Source: Branchiostoma belcheri
Taxonomy: Eukaryota > Chordata > Leptocardii > Amphioxiformes > Branchiostomatidae
Length of the DNA: 64,000 bases
Assembly (NCBI RefSeq): GCF_001625305.1
Contig: NW_017804020.1
Span: forward strand, 1,896,967 to 1,960,966
Reading direction: 5' to 3'
The notes beneath the pieces are model-generated. The model searched no databases. It was not told the origin of the DNA and worked only from the letters and a program-made list of their open reading frames with translations. The translations under genes and the position numbers were made by a program. Shown piece after piece: positions 12,352-23,775 of this stretch; position 1 is the first letter of the stretch, and each line of letters begins with the position of its first letter.

Positions 12352-12662
12352 TTAAACCGATCAAAAGAGTTAATCTGTCAAATTTGTATGGCGGCATACT
12401 CTGGCCTCATAACAATACCCCCACATCTTCCCAAATTCAATTTGTGTTTGATCCAATCGCAGAATGCGTCCAGCCCAAAAATACGTGGGCGTGTTGTAGG
12501 CTGTCTATCATCTCCTTATCGCATGTCCAGCAGCAAAAACACTGGCACTTGACATGGCGCTAATAAACCCTGCCAGGGGGAGACAGCTGTATGCTTGTAG
12601 AACTTTCAACATACACAAAACAGTCCTACCCAGAATAGGAACAGTTAGTTAGTTTAAATAGC

Positions 12663-12728
12663 CTAGTTACCAAACCCATTATAGGAAAGGATGTAGGACT
12701 CAGAAGCTATAATAGGTTTGGTAACCAG
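12663..12728. repeat. Small inverted repeat
   Basis: TAGTTACCAAACCCATTATAG pairs with CTATAATAGGTTTGGTAACCA around a ~24-bp loop; probably a short fold-back element. Confidence 0.6.
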
Positions 12729-12869
12729 TTTAAGTCCTTCTTGCACCAGGTGGTGCATAGGGCGGCACCCATCTCCAGTTCAATAGCCCTTGGGCCACAC
12801 ACTACTAATCACAACTGGGGGCTACTCCACTGGTGTGTGCTTAACTGCTATACTCTTTCCCAAATGCTG

Positions 12870-13195
12870 AATGCTAAACATCTCTGACGGACAAAAATTG
12901 GTGTGTTAAGATATGGAAAGAGATGTCACTGGTACTAAGCTTAGTTTACCATCAAAATTTACACAGGGTCAAGATACTAGAAACTAGAGTCTGAGATACT
13001 CAACATCATCATCATTATCATCTTTGCCGCTCTCATCTGTCGACGATGTGGGCCTCCACAGCTTTCCACTGTCTTGTGCTTTCCTTCATGCTCCTTCCCA
13101 AGTGATACCCATTTCTTCTGAGTCTCTCACAGAAGCTCAACATGATGTTATGTCAAACTAAATTGAGCTGACAGAAAAAACGTTCAGGGTAGCTA
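12870..13195 (-). mobile_element. F7 fragment
   Basis: Contains GATATGGAAAGAGATGTCAC and CTAAGCTTAGTTTACCATCA, as in other F7 copies. It ends near CAGGGTAGCTAGAAG. It lacks the tetranucleotide array. Confidence 0.5.
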
Positions 13196-13430
13196 GAAGT
13201 TAGAAGAACACTATTTCCCATCCATCCATCCTTCCTACATGTATGTTTGGAATGGTGCATGCTACAAGACAGTTAAAATCTGAGTATGTTCCAAGGTGGC
13301 CTATAGGCTCAGTACAGACTGGAATGCCATTAGCCTCTACCATAATACATATTTGGCCATGTTTTCTAACTTTCTTGGCCCTCGGTACCAAAAATATTGT
13401 TGACAACTGTTTCCACAGGAATCATGTATG

Positions 13431-13648
13431 AGGGCCTGCAAGGGGGGGTCCCGACAACGCTCTACGCTGAATTCGGAAACCTCTCGATTATGCTTTACGA
13501 TAAATTCGAAGTGGCTACAACGCTTTACGTAGAATTAAAAATGACGAATACGCCCTACGCAAAAATATTAGAGCGGTCCGTCTACGATCTACGTAGAATT
13601 AAAACAGCCGATTACGCTCTACAGAGAAGGGCTTGTGGGCCCCCATGT
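13431..13648 (-). mobile_element. F1 hAT-like MITE, subfamily B, reverse
   Basis: AGGGCCTGCAAGG ... GGGCTTGTGGGCCCC ends. The body is repeated ACGCTCTACG / AATTCTACG words. It is the first of a head-to-head pair with 13979-14218. Confidence 0.8.
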
Positions 13649-13978
13649 ATGAGAAAAAAGTACTGTATGTCATTCTCACAATATTAATGTGGCTGAGAAT
13701 ATTATAGGTTAGCATCCAAAGGGGAGGGGAAGGGGTGTCTGGGTAAGAAAACTCGGAGCCATGGTCTACAGTCTCACCATAGGAGATTGCCAAAGGTTCT
13801 TATTACGGTAAGCAGTAATGATAGGGTGTTGGCATGGTCCCCCTTCACTGGAGCAGAAGGTACTACAAATTATATACATGATGTCTGCCTGGTGCTCCCT
13901 TATCATACAAGTCTGGTAATCATAGCTTCCTGACCAGGCCATTTTCCAAAGGGCTGATCTGAGGATAGGGAGAGTAAA

Positions 13979-14218
13979 GGGGACCCGCATGCCCTTTTCT
14001 GTAGAGCGTATTCGGCCGTCCTAATTCAATGTAGAGCGTAATTGAGGCATTTTGCGTAGAGCATATTCGCCGTTTTAATTCTACGTAATGTGTTGTAGCC
14101 ACTTGGAATTTAACGTAAAGCGTAATCAAGAGGCTTCCTGAATTCAGCATAATACATAGCCAGCTCTCAAAATTTAGAGTAGAGCATTGTAGGGACCCCC
14201 CCCCCCCATGAAGGCCCT
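13979..14218 (+). mobile_element. F1 hAT-like MITE, subfamily B
   Basis: CCGCATGCCCTTTTCTGTAG ... CCCATGAAGGCCC ends. The interior carries repeated GTAGAGCGTAATT words. The C-run is at 14195-14208. Confidence 0.8.
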
Positions 14219-15049
14219 TAGTATAGGCAGCCAATGCAATTTTAGGGTGGCAATGAAAGAAGTTATTCCTGACAAATTTTGATCAGCTATTGTGTGTGAT
14301 GCTTTTGAAACATTGGAAGAGAATTTAGGTTTAGTTCCTGTACTATCTAACTATGGGCCAGTGAGTGCCTGAAACAAATAAATGATAATTATATACTGGC
14401 ATGTAAAATGGCCAGGTCTAACACCACATATTTCAACAGTTCTGAACAAATATACTTCCCAAAGCTGAAAACTTGCAAAGTTGCTTTTCTTTCCGAGCGG
14501 GGAGTTTTCACAAGCTCCGGACTGCTTGTACAACCTGTCCTATTCTTGGAACAACACGGCTGATTTATCGTAAACAGTCTGATCCCCTCTAACTCTTCGC
14601 ACCGGGAGACTGACTTATCCCAATCTTCCATTGTTTATGACCTGCCTTGATCTGTAACATGAAGTTAACTTGCTAAGACACGTGGATGACCCTAATGCTC
14701 TAAGTTTGCCGGGGTTGTGAGCAAACCATAGTACCTCAAATGGGCCGCTGGACTCACTGTGGATCAAGCAATAAAGTCTTGGAATGCAGTGTTTTCTTAC
14801 TGATTATCAGCAGGCCCAGAAACAAAATTAGACCGTATCTCTGTGTTTGGAACATTGATAAAAAAGAAGACTTTTATGAATGAATGCTAGGAGATGAAGA
14901 CAGACATTAACATGATCATTCATGATCATATTGTCAAATATACTTTGGTTAATATGGTCTCCAATCAAAGGTTTAACTAAAGGAATCGTAACCCTCTTCT
15001 GACTGGCTCCTGCTTCCTGACTCCCGACTCATCTATGAAGTGACTTACA

Positions 15050-15330
15050 TATGGGCAAAAAGCTGACAGTGCAACAGTGCATGCACACGCAAGTGTACGA
15101 AAACTGAGTACATCAATTTTTTCTATATGTAAATCAGCATGCTTTGATGTATGTCAAATCTGAACGTTACCTTGAGGGTTGGCATACAAAATGAGCATAT
15201 TTCCTTGACGCACATCAATCAAAGTATGCAGATTTACATGCAGGAAAAATTTGCCCTACACAGTTTTTGTAGTTCGTGTGTGTATGCAGTGTTCATACAC
15301 CTGATTTTTCTGTGTGTAAATTTCTATTCT
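15050..15330. mobile_element. F4 MITE
   Basis: Blocks ATGTAAATCAGCATGCTTTG, GTATGTCAAATCTGAACGTT and TGCAGATTTACATGCAGG, and the TTTTTGTAG end, in the order of other F4 copies. Confidence 0.7.
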
Positions 15331-15642
15331 GTCAGAAAACGGGTGCCAATTACAAGATAATGATCTCCTCTTTTCACATCTGCTAGGAGAGTATGTTGAT
15401 GACAAGTCCTGTCCATCATCAGGTGATCTCTGCAGATACCTGTAGTGTACAAACCATGAAGATCCTCCACCCAGTTCTACAAACCCCCTGATGCTTCATC
15501 TTCATCAGGAGAAGATTAGACAATCAAAACAAACACTCCATGCTTTGGACAAACACACTAAATCAACTGTAGCCACAGACTGAAGCTCCCCACAGTTTGG
15601 AGAAGATCCTATCTTCTCATCCATCATTCTAACCCTAGTTTA

Positions 15643-16143
15643 GGCCATGTTGATTTGATTATATGGATGACATCCTCTGGGGACCCCAAAACTGATGTGA
15701 ATGAAGCCTGGGTACCATCCAAATTTTCTTTGCTGTCCTTTTAAAATGCGCTTTTGAAAAAGCAGAGAAAATTGGGTTAGTACCCATTCTAATGCGAGCA
15801 TGTGAATGAAAAAGTTTGTCACAGAAAAAAGTTGCCTTGATATGAAGTCTACATGCTCATGTAGGTTATAATAATAAAAATGACTAAACACACAGATTAT
15901 GGTATGGTGAATAATAGACTCTTCATTTTCATTTCTTCCATTTCTTCCTTGCCTCGGAAATTGATTTTGACATTCTAAGACAATAGTATCGTTTTCCAAT
16001 TCCAATATATTTTTGTATATATTTGCTCATTTTGCAGCTGCTTTCTATGATTTACACTTACAGTATGGTCGAAAACTTTTCTTTTTGGAAAGGGACGGAA
16101 ATTCATGCGCAGACAGAAGTCCATATAATCAAATCAACATGGT
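15643..16143. mobile_element. Harbinger-type MITE, GGCCATGTTGATTTGATTAT ends
   Basis: CCATGTTGATTTGATTATAT near 15643 is inverted at ATATAATCAAATCAACATGG near 16122-16142. The ~500-bp interior includes a reverse 121-codon frame with no recognisable motif. Confidence 0.65.
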
Positions 16144-16757
16144 CTTATCAGGGTTCAGGTACCCTAATATCTATGGTCAGGATTTGTTGGCTTCATCTGC
16201 AAGAGTCATAGGCAACAGTTGAGTAAAAGGCAGTGCCAAGTGGAACCACATTTTTGAAACAGATCTGGAAAGTTTCTTGGCAAACCCCCATGAACAATAA
16301 TGTTCTGGCTGGGCTATCAGCATCTGCCTGGCAGCTTTATGGAAACGGGGTTTTGATTAACGCAAGAACTGCAGTCTGGGGTTTCTATTTATACATCTTC
16401 TGCATACGGTATTGCCCATAGACTCAGACTAAAGACTAGAGTGGTCTGTTCTATGTTCAAACGTAACGATACAAACAAGAATTCATTATCATAGTACTTT
16501 TCCTTGACATACATGTAGTACTAGTAGCATAGCATTGTGTTTCAAGGACCATTCTTGAACAGGTACATCATACAAAAAAAGTACAGTACTCCTCGTACAT
16601 GAGCAATTGCCTTTTTTTTTAGTAACCCTTCAGAGTGCACTGGAGCAGGTACAAGTCAGGTATGCAAATCCAAGATAGCAAAAAAATGTCCATACTCTTT
16701 GATATACCAAAATCACACATTCAAGATGTGATATACCAGTATTGTACGGTCTTTATT

Positions 16758-17015
16758 GGGGGCCTGCATGGAGGGGTCCCGATAACGCTCTATGCTAAAT
16801 TTTGAGAGCCGGCTACGCATTACGCTACAGTAGCAATTACGCTTTACGATAAATTCCAAGTGGCTACAACGCACTATGTAAATTTAACACGCGAATTACG
16901 CTCTATGCAAAATGCGCCAATTACGCTCTACGTTGAATTACAACAGCCCGTCTTCGCTCTACGTAGAATTAAAGCGGCCAATTACGCTCTACAGAAAAGG
17001 ACATGCAGGCCCCCT
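16758..17015 (-). mobile_element. F1 hAT-like MITE, subfamily B, reverse
   Basis: GGGGGCCTGCATGG ... CATGCAGGCCCCC ends with at least five ATTACGCTCTACG-type words. Confidence 0.82.
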
Positions 17016-17451
17016 TTACTAGTTGGAAGAGATTGTGTACAACTTTTTCCTTGACCTGCTTCGGAGCAAGTGGCCAGAAAAAAAAACATTTCCACACTCC
17101 ATATAAACTCCATATAAGCCAAAATCACACATTCACGATGTGACATTCCGGTATTGTATACTCTTTATTTGGCAGACATAGTGGGCAACTTTCTTTTTCC
17201 TTGACCTGCTTCGGAGCAAGTAGCCAGAAAAAAACATTTGAATGCCGGGAGGTGTAGATGGACATAAGCAGAATGTGTTGCAGGTCAAATTCCTGTACAA
17301 GTGAGAATGTTTTTCCAGACATGGTTGGAGATCAAAAGGCCTGTTTATGCATTTTTGTGATTGCTGCTTCTACTGGTCACGTCAATTAGCTCTGTAGATA
17401 ACCTGGGGGGGGGGGGGGTACTATTGATGCAAGGTACAAATGTACATGTAA

Positions 17452-17669
17452 TATGGGTAGCCTCTACCAGGCTTCACTGACTGAAGCTGTACATCAACAT
17501 GGCAAGACGACAAGGGCCCTAGAAGACCAGGCTCCAGGAAGTGGCTGGAAAGACTAAAATAACTAGGAATTGGCCAAATATGATGATATGTCGCCCTGAA
17601 CTGTTCTTTTAGTGTGGTCAATTTCTACACCTTCCAGCAACATCCCAAAGCCTAGTAGAGGCTATATAT
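17452..17669. mobile_element. F12 fold-back element
   Basis: GTAGCCTCTACCAGGCTTC / CCCAAAGCCTAGTAGAGGCTA inverted ends. The same ends are at 35268-35465. Confidence 0.65.
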
Positions 17670-17723
17670 AATGCGGGCTATACTTTATTGAAGTGAATGG
17701 ACATGCCAGCACTTGCATATCTT

Positions 17724-18160
17724 ATAAAGGCATCCAATGCAATTTTTTTTTGGGGGGGGAGGGTAGTTTTCATAGTCATTTTTCTGGTCATTCTTTTAAT
17801 GTTAGTATTAAAGTTGAATCAACTATGTTTTCACTGATACATGTATACATGCAAGGCAACAATGTGATGTCGCTGACGGAAAAACGGTTGCTTGCTTCGT
17901 ATTGTAGGCTGGTTCTAGCTAGTTATTGGTGGTACCAAAAATAGAGGGACTTTTCTCTTAGCTTTGTTTCCGGGGCCAACACTTCAAGTATGAAATAATG
18001 ACTAAAATGCGCTAAAAAATGACAGGAAACATCAATATCAGACAGATTTAGCAATCCAAAAAAAAAAAAAACAAGAAGCCATAGGTGACAATCCTCCGTG
18101 AAGTTTTTATATATTTCAACAAAATCCCAAGCGTTTTGGCTGCGAACATCTTCCAAAAAA
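17724..18160 (+). mobile_element. F9 MITE
   Basis: Starts GGCATCCAATGCAATTTTTT. Diagnostic blocks are GATGTCGCTGACGGAAAA, GGTGGTACCAAAAATA and ACTTCAAGTATGAAATAATG. Relatives lie at 1862, 19230, 23375, 34480 and 42215. Confidence 0.7.
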
Positions 18161-18591
18161 CTTGGCATCTCTTAAGCATGGGCAAAAGCATCTGGAACCA
18201 CTTATCAAAACTACCCCGTATCTGCATGAAGTTCCACCCCCCCCACTGCTATTCCAAACAACGCGTTTTTCTGGACCATTCCAATTCGCCTCGTAATTGT
18301 AGGGGTGCGTCTGCAATATTACATTGACCGCGAAAGCAGCAACGGCAAAAATACACATTCGTGCATCAACACGGGCATGCCCGCAGACGGCGTATAAAAT
18401 TGCGTGCCGATTACACAAAGAGAACCCAGTGTTTTGACTGCAAACATGAAAAATCAGCCGATCACAACACTCCGTCCGGAGGTCCTGACCTCCTTCACGG
18501 AGTAAAAATTAAAAGACACAAAAGAGAAAAGATGAGACAAGAAGAGACAGCAAAAAAGAAGGAAAGGGACCGTGACAAATGTTGGGTTTAC

Positions 18592-18759
18592 CCTCAAGTA
18601 TGTGAAGGTCAGGGAATGGTCATCCTGAGGCTTGTTACACTTCACCTTCACTGCTGACCCCACTACTAACACCGCAGTAGGAAAGTCTTCAATTTCATAT
18701 CCCATTGCCTTCACAGTAGGCCATCTATCCCACATGGACAAAAACAGTTCTGCCCCTGC
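18592..18759 (-). CDS. Type II membrane gene, candidate exon 3
   Basis: 168 bp, 56 codons, acceptor TTTATTTGTGTAG, donor GTAAAC. It reads AGAELFLSMWDRWPTVKAMG, then YEIEDFPTAVLVVGSAVKVK and QDDHSLTFTYLR. An F1 MITE begins 45 bp upstream of its acceptor. Confidence 0.42.
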
Positions 18760-21700
18760 CTACACAAATAAACACTCTCCAAACTTGAGATTTCAGTCAG
18801 AGAGGAGGGCCTGCATGCCCTTTTTCATAAGGCGTAATCAGGCCTTTTTAGTCGTCATAATTCCTAGGCAGCCTCCCAAAAAATCAACGTAGTCCGTACA
18901 GTACATTAGTCGCAAAGTGTTAAGTCGTAATCAGCTCTGAGATGTTTACGTAACTCGTAATTGGCGGCAACAATTGTGCGTAATTCGTAAGCACTACCCC
19001 CCATGCAGGCCCTCAGAGAGGTGCAGTTTCTAAGTGTAAGCCATTTTAATCCTGTACGTGTTTAATCAAAATAGTCCTGACTCCTGAGTTACAGAGAAGG
19101 TACATTATGTGTGCCAATGTTAATATTCTCCCATCTGTACAAGCAAAGATGAAACTTTCGTTATTTATTCAGACAAATAAAGCACTGTAATAACTTGACA
19201 AGGTGGTTAAGGTGGGCTTGTGGTTAGGATATGTGGTTCTAGATATTTGCTGGTGGTACCCAAAAATAAAGGAACTTCAATAGATATTTGCTGGTAGTAC
19301 CCAAAAATAAAGGGACTCCAATTCTCACGTATATGTTGCTTATGTCTGGGCAGGCAATTCAAATGCTTGAAGTATGAAATTCTAAGAAATAGCAATAGAT
19401 GTCAACATCAGAAAGATTTCCTCATTCAGAATAGTTTTTGTCTTGTGACTTTTCTTGCCCTTAAAATTCATCTGTGTTGGTAGCTATAGAAACCTCAACA
19501 AAGACGGGGGGCGCCACAGACTTTCTGCAACCTATGATCCACTGCTCACGGAGTCGCATGTATTATCTGCGTGACGTCACGGAAGCGGTGGATTGCTCAT
19601 TCCTTGACGAAGACTGGAGTTGTACAGTCGAAAAATTTGGGTGAGTCCACTTTGTTGTGTTGGATATTACAGTTCAAACTTATTTCATACAACATGTAGT
19701 TATGTGATCCCCTGATTTCCTTTACTGTGGCCCAAACATTCCCCAGTAAGCAGAGGTACTTATGTTGACCAGGCAGGAGGTGGCAGCCCCATGGCTTTAA
19801 CACATGCCAGCTGACCTTGAAGGGTACCGGGAGACCACTGAACTTGAAAATCACTGCCTGCCCGACAGAGGCCAGGCAGTCTACCATGGTAACATGCTGA
19901 GTTTTGCAAACTTCTGGAATTTTCCACAGCAGGGCACCATCTACTAGTGACTGTTTTTTTCACCTTTTCACCTCCTTTTTAAGTATTATAAAAAATTGAT
20001 CTAACATTCAATATTCAGAATTGACAAATGTCAAACTATGTTACAAAACTGTACATACAAACTAGGAGTCAGATCACTGAAATATCTGTCATATCTGAAC
20101 TCAAACCAACTTTTTTTTACAAAGGTATTGGGTTCTGTCATTTTACCTCACCTTCTTTGAGCGCCTGCAAGCCCTTTTTCGTAAGGCGTAATCAGGCCGT
20201 TTTAGACTTCGTAATTCGTAGGCAGCCTCCGCAAAAATCAACGTAATTCGTAATTGGACATTAGCCGCAAATCGTAAAGTCGTAATCAGCCCTGAGACTT
20301 TAACGTAATTCGTAATAGGCGGCGAAAATTTTGCGTAATTCGTAATCTCTACCCCCCTTGCAGGCCCTCTTCTTTCCATAGATTATCTAGAAAACGTTCT
20401 TTATGAACAACAGTTGCTGATTTTTCTAGCCTCTAGCATCAACAATGTCACGGCCCCTGCTATTTGGAATTTCCACAGTTGTTGAAACGTCAGCGACTTG
20501 AGACCTGGATGGTGCGGAATGTCCAAAGATGGTCGTAACCTTCAAGACAAGTACAAAGCCTCGCCTCTTCAAACAAACACAGGAACTATAGGGACTGACT
20601 TCACTTTGGGTTTTTCCCTGGTCAGTCAGGCTTCCCCTGCTGGTAAAACAAACAGCTCGCCTGTTTATGGCAGGGTTTGTTAGGAAACGGCAGGTTTATT
20701 TTGGCTACTTAGGTGAGAGACAGAATCCTGTTATTGCAGTAACCGCAAAATGGTCAACAACGCCAATGCATGGAGATGGGATCTTCTGCATGTGAGAAAC
20801 TTTAGTTTGGAAGAATCTGCTTGGGAAATTTAGCTTACGGACTGGAGAAAAGCCTAAACTTGTTACATATTATAATACAAAACCTTATACTAAACTACTA
20901 GTAACATTTTCTTGTATTTCTAACCAGTTTAAGTGATTTTCAAATGTCACCTATTCTCAGGGGACCTTAAATATCATTAGTTTCTAAAACAAAGACTTCA
21001 GGTAAAATTTGTATCACTGGGTCACATTTTTCTGTGTGGGAATTTTGTACTGCACATTTTCTGACATACTTTAGGAAATCAATTTTTTTCACAGTGAAAT
21101 TTTTCACGGGGAAACTTTCAGATTGCAAGTACGTAATTGTATGTGTGGGGCATTCTGAACACAAACACTTATTTTCTGGCCTTGCAAAAAAAAACTGCAC
21201 CATTTCACTGCTCTCAGCTTGTATAGAGCCTAGCCTGAACCAAAATCACCACTCGCCCACTTTGTCAACAAGTGTACCATGGTTCAAGACATTTGTGGAC
21301 AAATTTGGCTGGACTGGACCAATGTAGCCTGCTTGGCAAATAAACACACAGATCAGTGGATACCCAAGGAATTTTATCGGTCCCACAAATGGGACACCAA
21401 ATCCCCCTGTAATCAACTGTGACCGAAATCTTAAGAGGACAGAGTAAGACTTTCCTTAGCACCTCTATAAACTATGGAGTTTATCTGTCGTAGCGCTGTT
21501 ACACATTAGCACAAACTCGTATATTCTTTCTCAACTTGTGGACAGAGTCCAAAAAACAAAAATGAACTTTCTAATTCACGTTCATTATTTACTTTACATC
21601 ACAACCTTAATCCATTGGGTGGAGCGACAAAGCACTTCTATGATTAAAGAATAAACAAAAGGTAAGACAAAAAAACAAAATGAAATCCCTGTGATTAGAT

Positions 21701-22172
21701 GCTTTTAGTATCATTGACGTAACTTTCTCTTTGGCTTAGGATGTAACTTTTTATGGAAATCTTTCTGTGGTCTAAACTCTAACCATCACAACTGTGAACA
21801 TTGTGCGACAGTATGAGTGAAACAAAATGAGAAATAACTTACCTCCACCAGTTTTCTCTGGAGTGGACTTAGTTCAGACAAGACAGGAGTTTGCGGTACT
21901 TTTGCTCCCTCTTGCTCCATCCCTTCTAGAATGTTCCTCTGCACCGAGTTGATCCACGCGTTGCCCTGAAGGCCAAGTCCAACCTTTCGGCCCTTCCTGC
22001 TTGGTAGCAATGCCTCCTCTTTGGAAACTTGTGAATCCATGGTGTAGGTGAGATACAGGGAGAACACTGTCACAGCCAGGACCAGGAGAGAGAGGTCTCT
22101 CTGTGGTGATCGCAGGGTGCATAGGAACTTCATCCTGGTGCAGTGTCTTGTACAGCAGGCACTTCCAGCCAT
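18592..22172 (-). CDS. Inferred type II membrane protein gene, first three exons
   Basis: Three minus-strand open exons lie in order, all phase 0: 22172-21843 (110 codons), 19950-19726 (75) and 18759-18592 (56), giving 241 codons. Exon 1 has an ATG preceded by an in-frame TGA and encodes a short cytoplasmic tail, a signal anchor (about residues 27-44, LSLLVLAVTVFSLYLTY), then a stem region, which is a Golgi-enzyme-like layout. Exons 2 and 3 read like a luminal domain with Cys and Trp. The acceptor of exon 3 is pyrimidine-rich; that of exon 2 is poor. I do not recognise the family. A glycosyltransferase or other Golgi protein is possible but unproven. F1 MITEs sit in both introns. Later exons below 18592 were not found. 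Confidence 0.45.
18805..19013 (+). mobile_element. F1 hAT-like MITE, subfamily A (best-preserved copy)
   Basis: AGGGCCTGCATG ... CATGCAGGCCCT, 209 bp, flanked by a perfect 8-bp duplication CAGAGAGG (18797-18804, 19014-19021). The 8-bp size assigns F1 to a hAT-like mechanism. It lies 45 bp upstream of candidate exon 3 of the type II gene. Confidence 0.92.
19230..19440 (+). mobile_element. F9 fragment with partial tandem duplication
   Basis: GATATTTGCTGGTGGTACCC and its near-copy GATATTTGCTGGTAGTACCC lie 48 bp apart, followed by the F9 CTTGAAGTATGAAA block. Confidence 0.55.
19726..19950 (-). CDS. Type II membrane gene, candidate exon 2
   Basis: 225 bp, 75 codons, phase 0 at both ends. It reads SLVDGALLWKIPEVCKTQHV, then GQAVIFKFSGLPVPFKVSWH, ending GNVWAT|GTAAAG. 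Four Cys. The acceptor (AAAAACAG) lacks a pyrimidine tract, and a second frame is also open for about 60 codons, so the exon is uncertain. Confidence 0.4.
20160..20368 (+). mobile_element. F1 hAT-like MITE, subfamily A
   Basis: AGCGCCTGCAAG ... CTTGCAGGCCCT, 209 bp. The target duplication is CTTCTTTG / CTTCTTTC (20152-20159, 20369-20376), 7 of 8 matching. It lies in intron 1 of the type II gene. Confidence 0.88.
20380..21780. other. Intron/intergenic, nothing recognised
   Basis: No exon, repeat family or RNA motif could be supported. Short open frames here have random composition. Confidence 0.5.
21843..22172 (-). CDS. Type II membrane gene, exon 1 (signal anchor)
   Basis: 110 codons from MAGSACCTRHCTRMKFLC; a second Met is at codon 14. 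After the hydrophobic segment comes a basic SRKGRKVGLGLQ stretch and SELSPLQRKLVE, ending at a consensus donor GTGGAG|GTAAGT. Other frames through this stretch are shadows. It is the best supported of the three exons. Confidence 0.6.
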
Positions 22173-22477
22173 GCTGCATCAGTGCTGCTCTGCCACTGAT
22201 GTTGCCGACTGCAGAGCTCTCAACGGCTCAGGTGATTTACACGGAGATACACTGTACTGAACCAGGCCAGGCGTTACGCCCGGTCCTGTTTGGGAAGGGG
22301 TTTGTTTCCTCTTGCTGCAGATACAGTTTCAGCATCCCCATACTGCAGGCAGGCTCCCTCTCCACACTCCAGCACACATGACTGAACCTGGAGGCCTGGG
22401 GCTTTCTCCACTCACTCTCATTACATCCACACTATTGGTGCGCATGGGGAGGTGTGTTGTTAGTGGGAGGGGCAAGG

Positions 22478-22578
22478 CTACGGGATGCGATAGGTAGGTC
22501 CAGGCATGCCAGGTATGCGGTGCTGTTTCTTGACTTCCGCCAGGGTCGTCAGGGAAACCTCCGGCAGCGGCTCTCCTC
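22478..22578 (-). CDS. Possible terminal exon (32 codons plus stop)
   Basis: After acceptor GTTTTCCTCAG, a GC-rich frame reads GEPLPEVSLTTLAEVKKQHR then IPGMPGPTYRIP and stop. It looks protein-like but is short. A second frame is open, and no AATAAA follows before the next gene's start 306 bp downstream. It could be the 3' end of a minus-strand gene, possibly the one with the stomatin exon (the phases would fit), or 5' UTR of the type II gene. Confidence 0.2.
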
Positions 22579-22809
22579 CTGAGGAAAACGACAGGATATA
22601 AGGTTACTGGAAACTTCAGGGTTTAAACAACAGCGCCACCCTGCTAGCCACAGAGGCAGGCACAGGGGGTTTTGATGTGACTCCCTTCCCAGAACTTTCC
22701 TCAAGTTCAGCGACTCTCTGATCTGTGACCCCGCCCCCTTCTGGTTCTGATCCCTGCTATCAGGAGACTGAACCAGATCTGATCTGAAGTGGGGACTCTT
22801 GGTGGTCAC

Positions 22810-23370
22810 TTTGCATGTGAAACGCTATCTGCCACTTCAGCTGTATACCCACTCTTATAATCCAGATACGGTGCTAAATATAGTGCTCCCCTCCCAGTGC
22901 TGCAGTACTGGGGGGCTGTGCTGCATGCGGAAAAACAAACTAAAGGAATGTAGGCTTGTTGCCAAGGTAGCAAGGGTTCACCCTCACGTCAACAACTTTC
23001 CGGCTTTATTTGCGCTAAAAGTTCAGGTTCAAATATTGGGAAAATGAGTACAAACACATTAGAGAGAAGTATAGCGAAAAACTGTCTCCGGTGTGAGTAA
23101 GATTGATTGGAAAGCCTTGCCACTCCTGGCATTTCTGGTGAGGGATACTTGGCATCTTCTGTGGTTTTTCTGCCCATATCAATTGACCACACATCAGGCA
23201 GTTACACATGCCGCAGAGATCAGGATCAAAACACAAGAGGCATTGCCAATAAATCATCATTCCTTGTGAACTGTGTTCTGTTTTCTCACTCTTGCATAGA
23301 ACGTAGATATAAGAAAAAAAAGTTCTAAACCCAAACATAAAACTTTTAGTATATAGTTATCTATACAAGC
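22810..23370. other. No supported gene
   Basis: A reverse frame at 23015-23338 has a Cys-rich stretch (CLLCFDPDLCGMCNCLMC), but no zinc-binding spacing or splice context was found. Confidence 0.4.
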
Positions 23371-23374
23371 AAGG

Positions 23375-23775
23375 AATACTACTGATTAAAGTGATTTCTG
23401 GGCAGTAGAATTTTCAACATCAATTTTTAGGTCATTTTTTTAATGTAATAAGTTGGATCGTGATAGATAGTGATATATGTAAAGCAAAAAGGCAATGTCA
23501 TTGATGGAAAATAGTTGCTTGTTTTGTATCATTGGCTGGGTTTAGCTATTTATTATTATCACTGGTGGTACCAAAAAATACAGGTACTCCTTACATTTCT
23601 GTACATAGCTTGTTTTAGGGCTACACTGTATTTCAAATGCTTCACGTATGAAATAATGACAAATATGTGCTAAGAAATGGCAGTAAATGCCAATACCAGA
23701 CATGACAGAGTTCTTCGAGACATCAAGAATATTTTTTTTTTGTTATGTCGCCCTGAAATTGCATTGGATGATGCT
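23375..23775 (+). mobile_element. F9 MITE
   Basis: GGCAATGTCATTGATGGAAA, ACTGGTGGTACCAAAAAATA and CTTCACGTATGAAATAATG blocks. It ends CCCTGAAATTGCATTGGATG, the inverted terminal sequence. Confidence 0.7.

Noticed and set aside
13920-14234. 104-codon reverse frame
   Set aside because: Lies across the F1-B array; the residues simply reflect repeated GCGTAAT words.
19490-19660. Plus-strand exon ending GGGTGAGTCC
   Set aside because: A donor-like site after CGAAGACTGGAGTTGTACAG, but no open frame or acceptor supports an exon.
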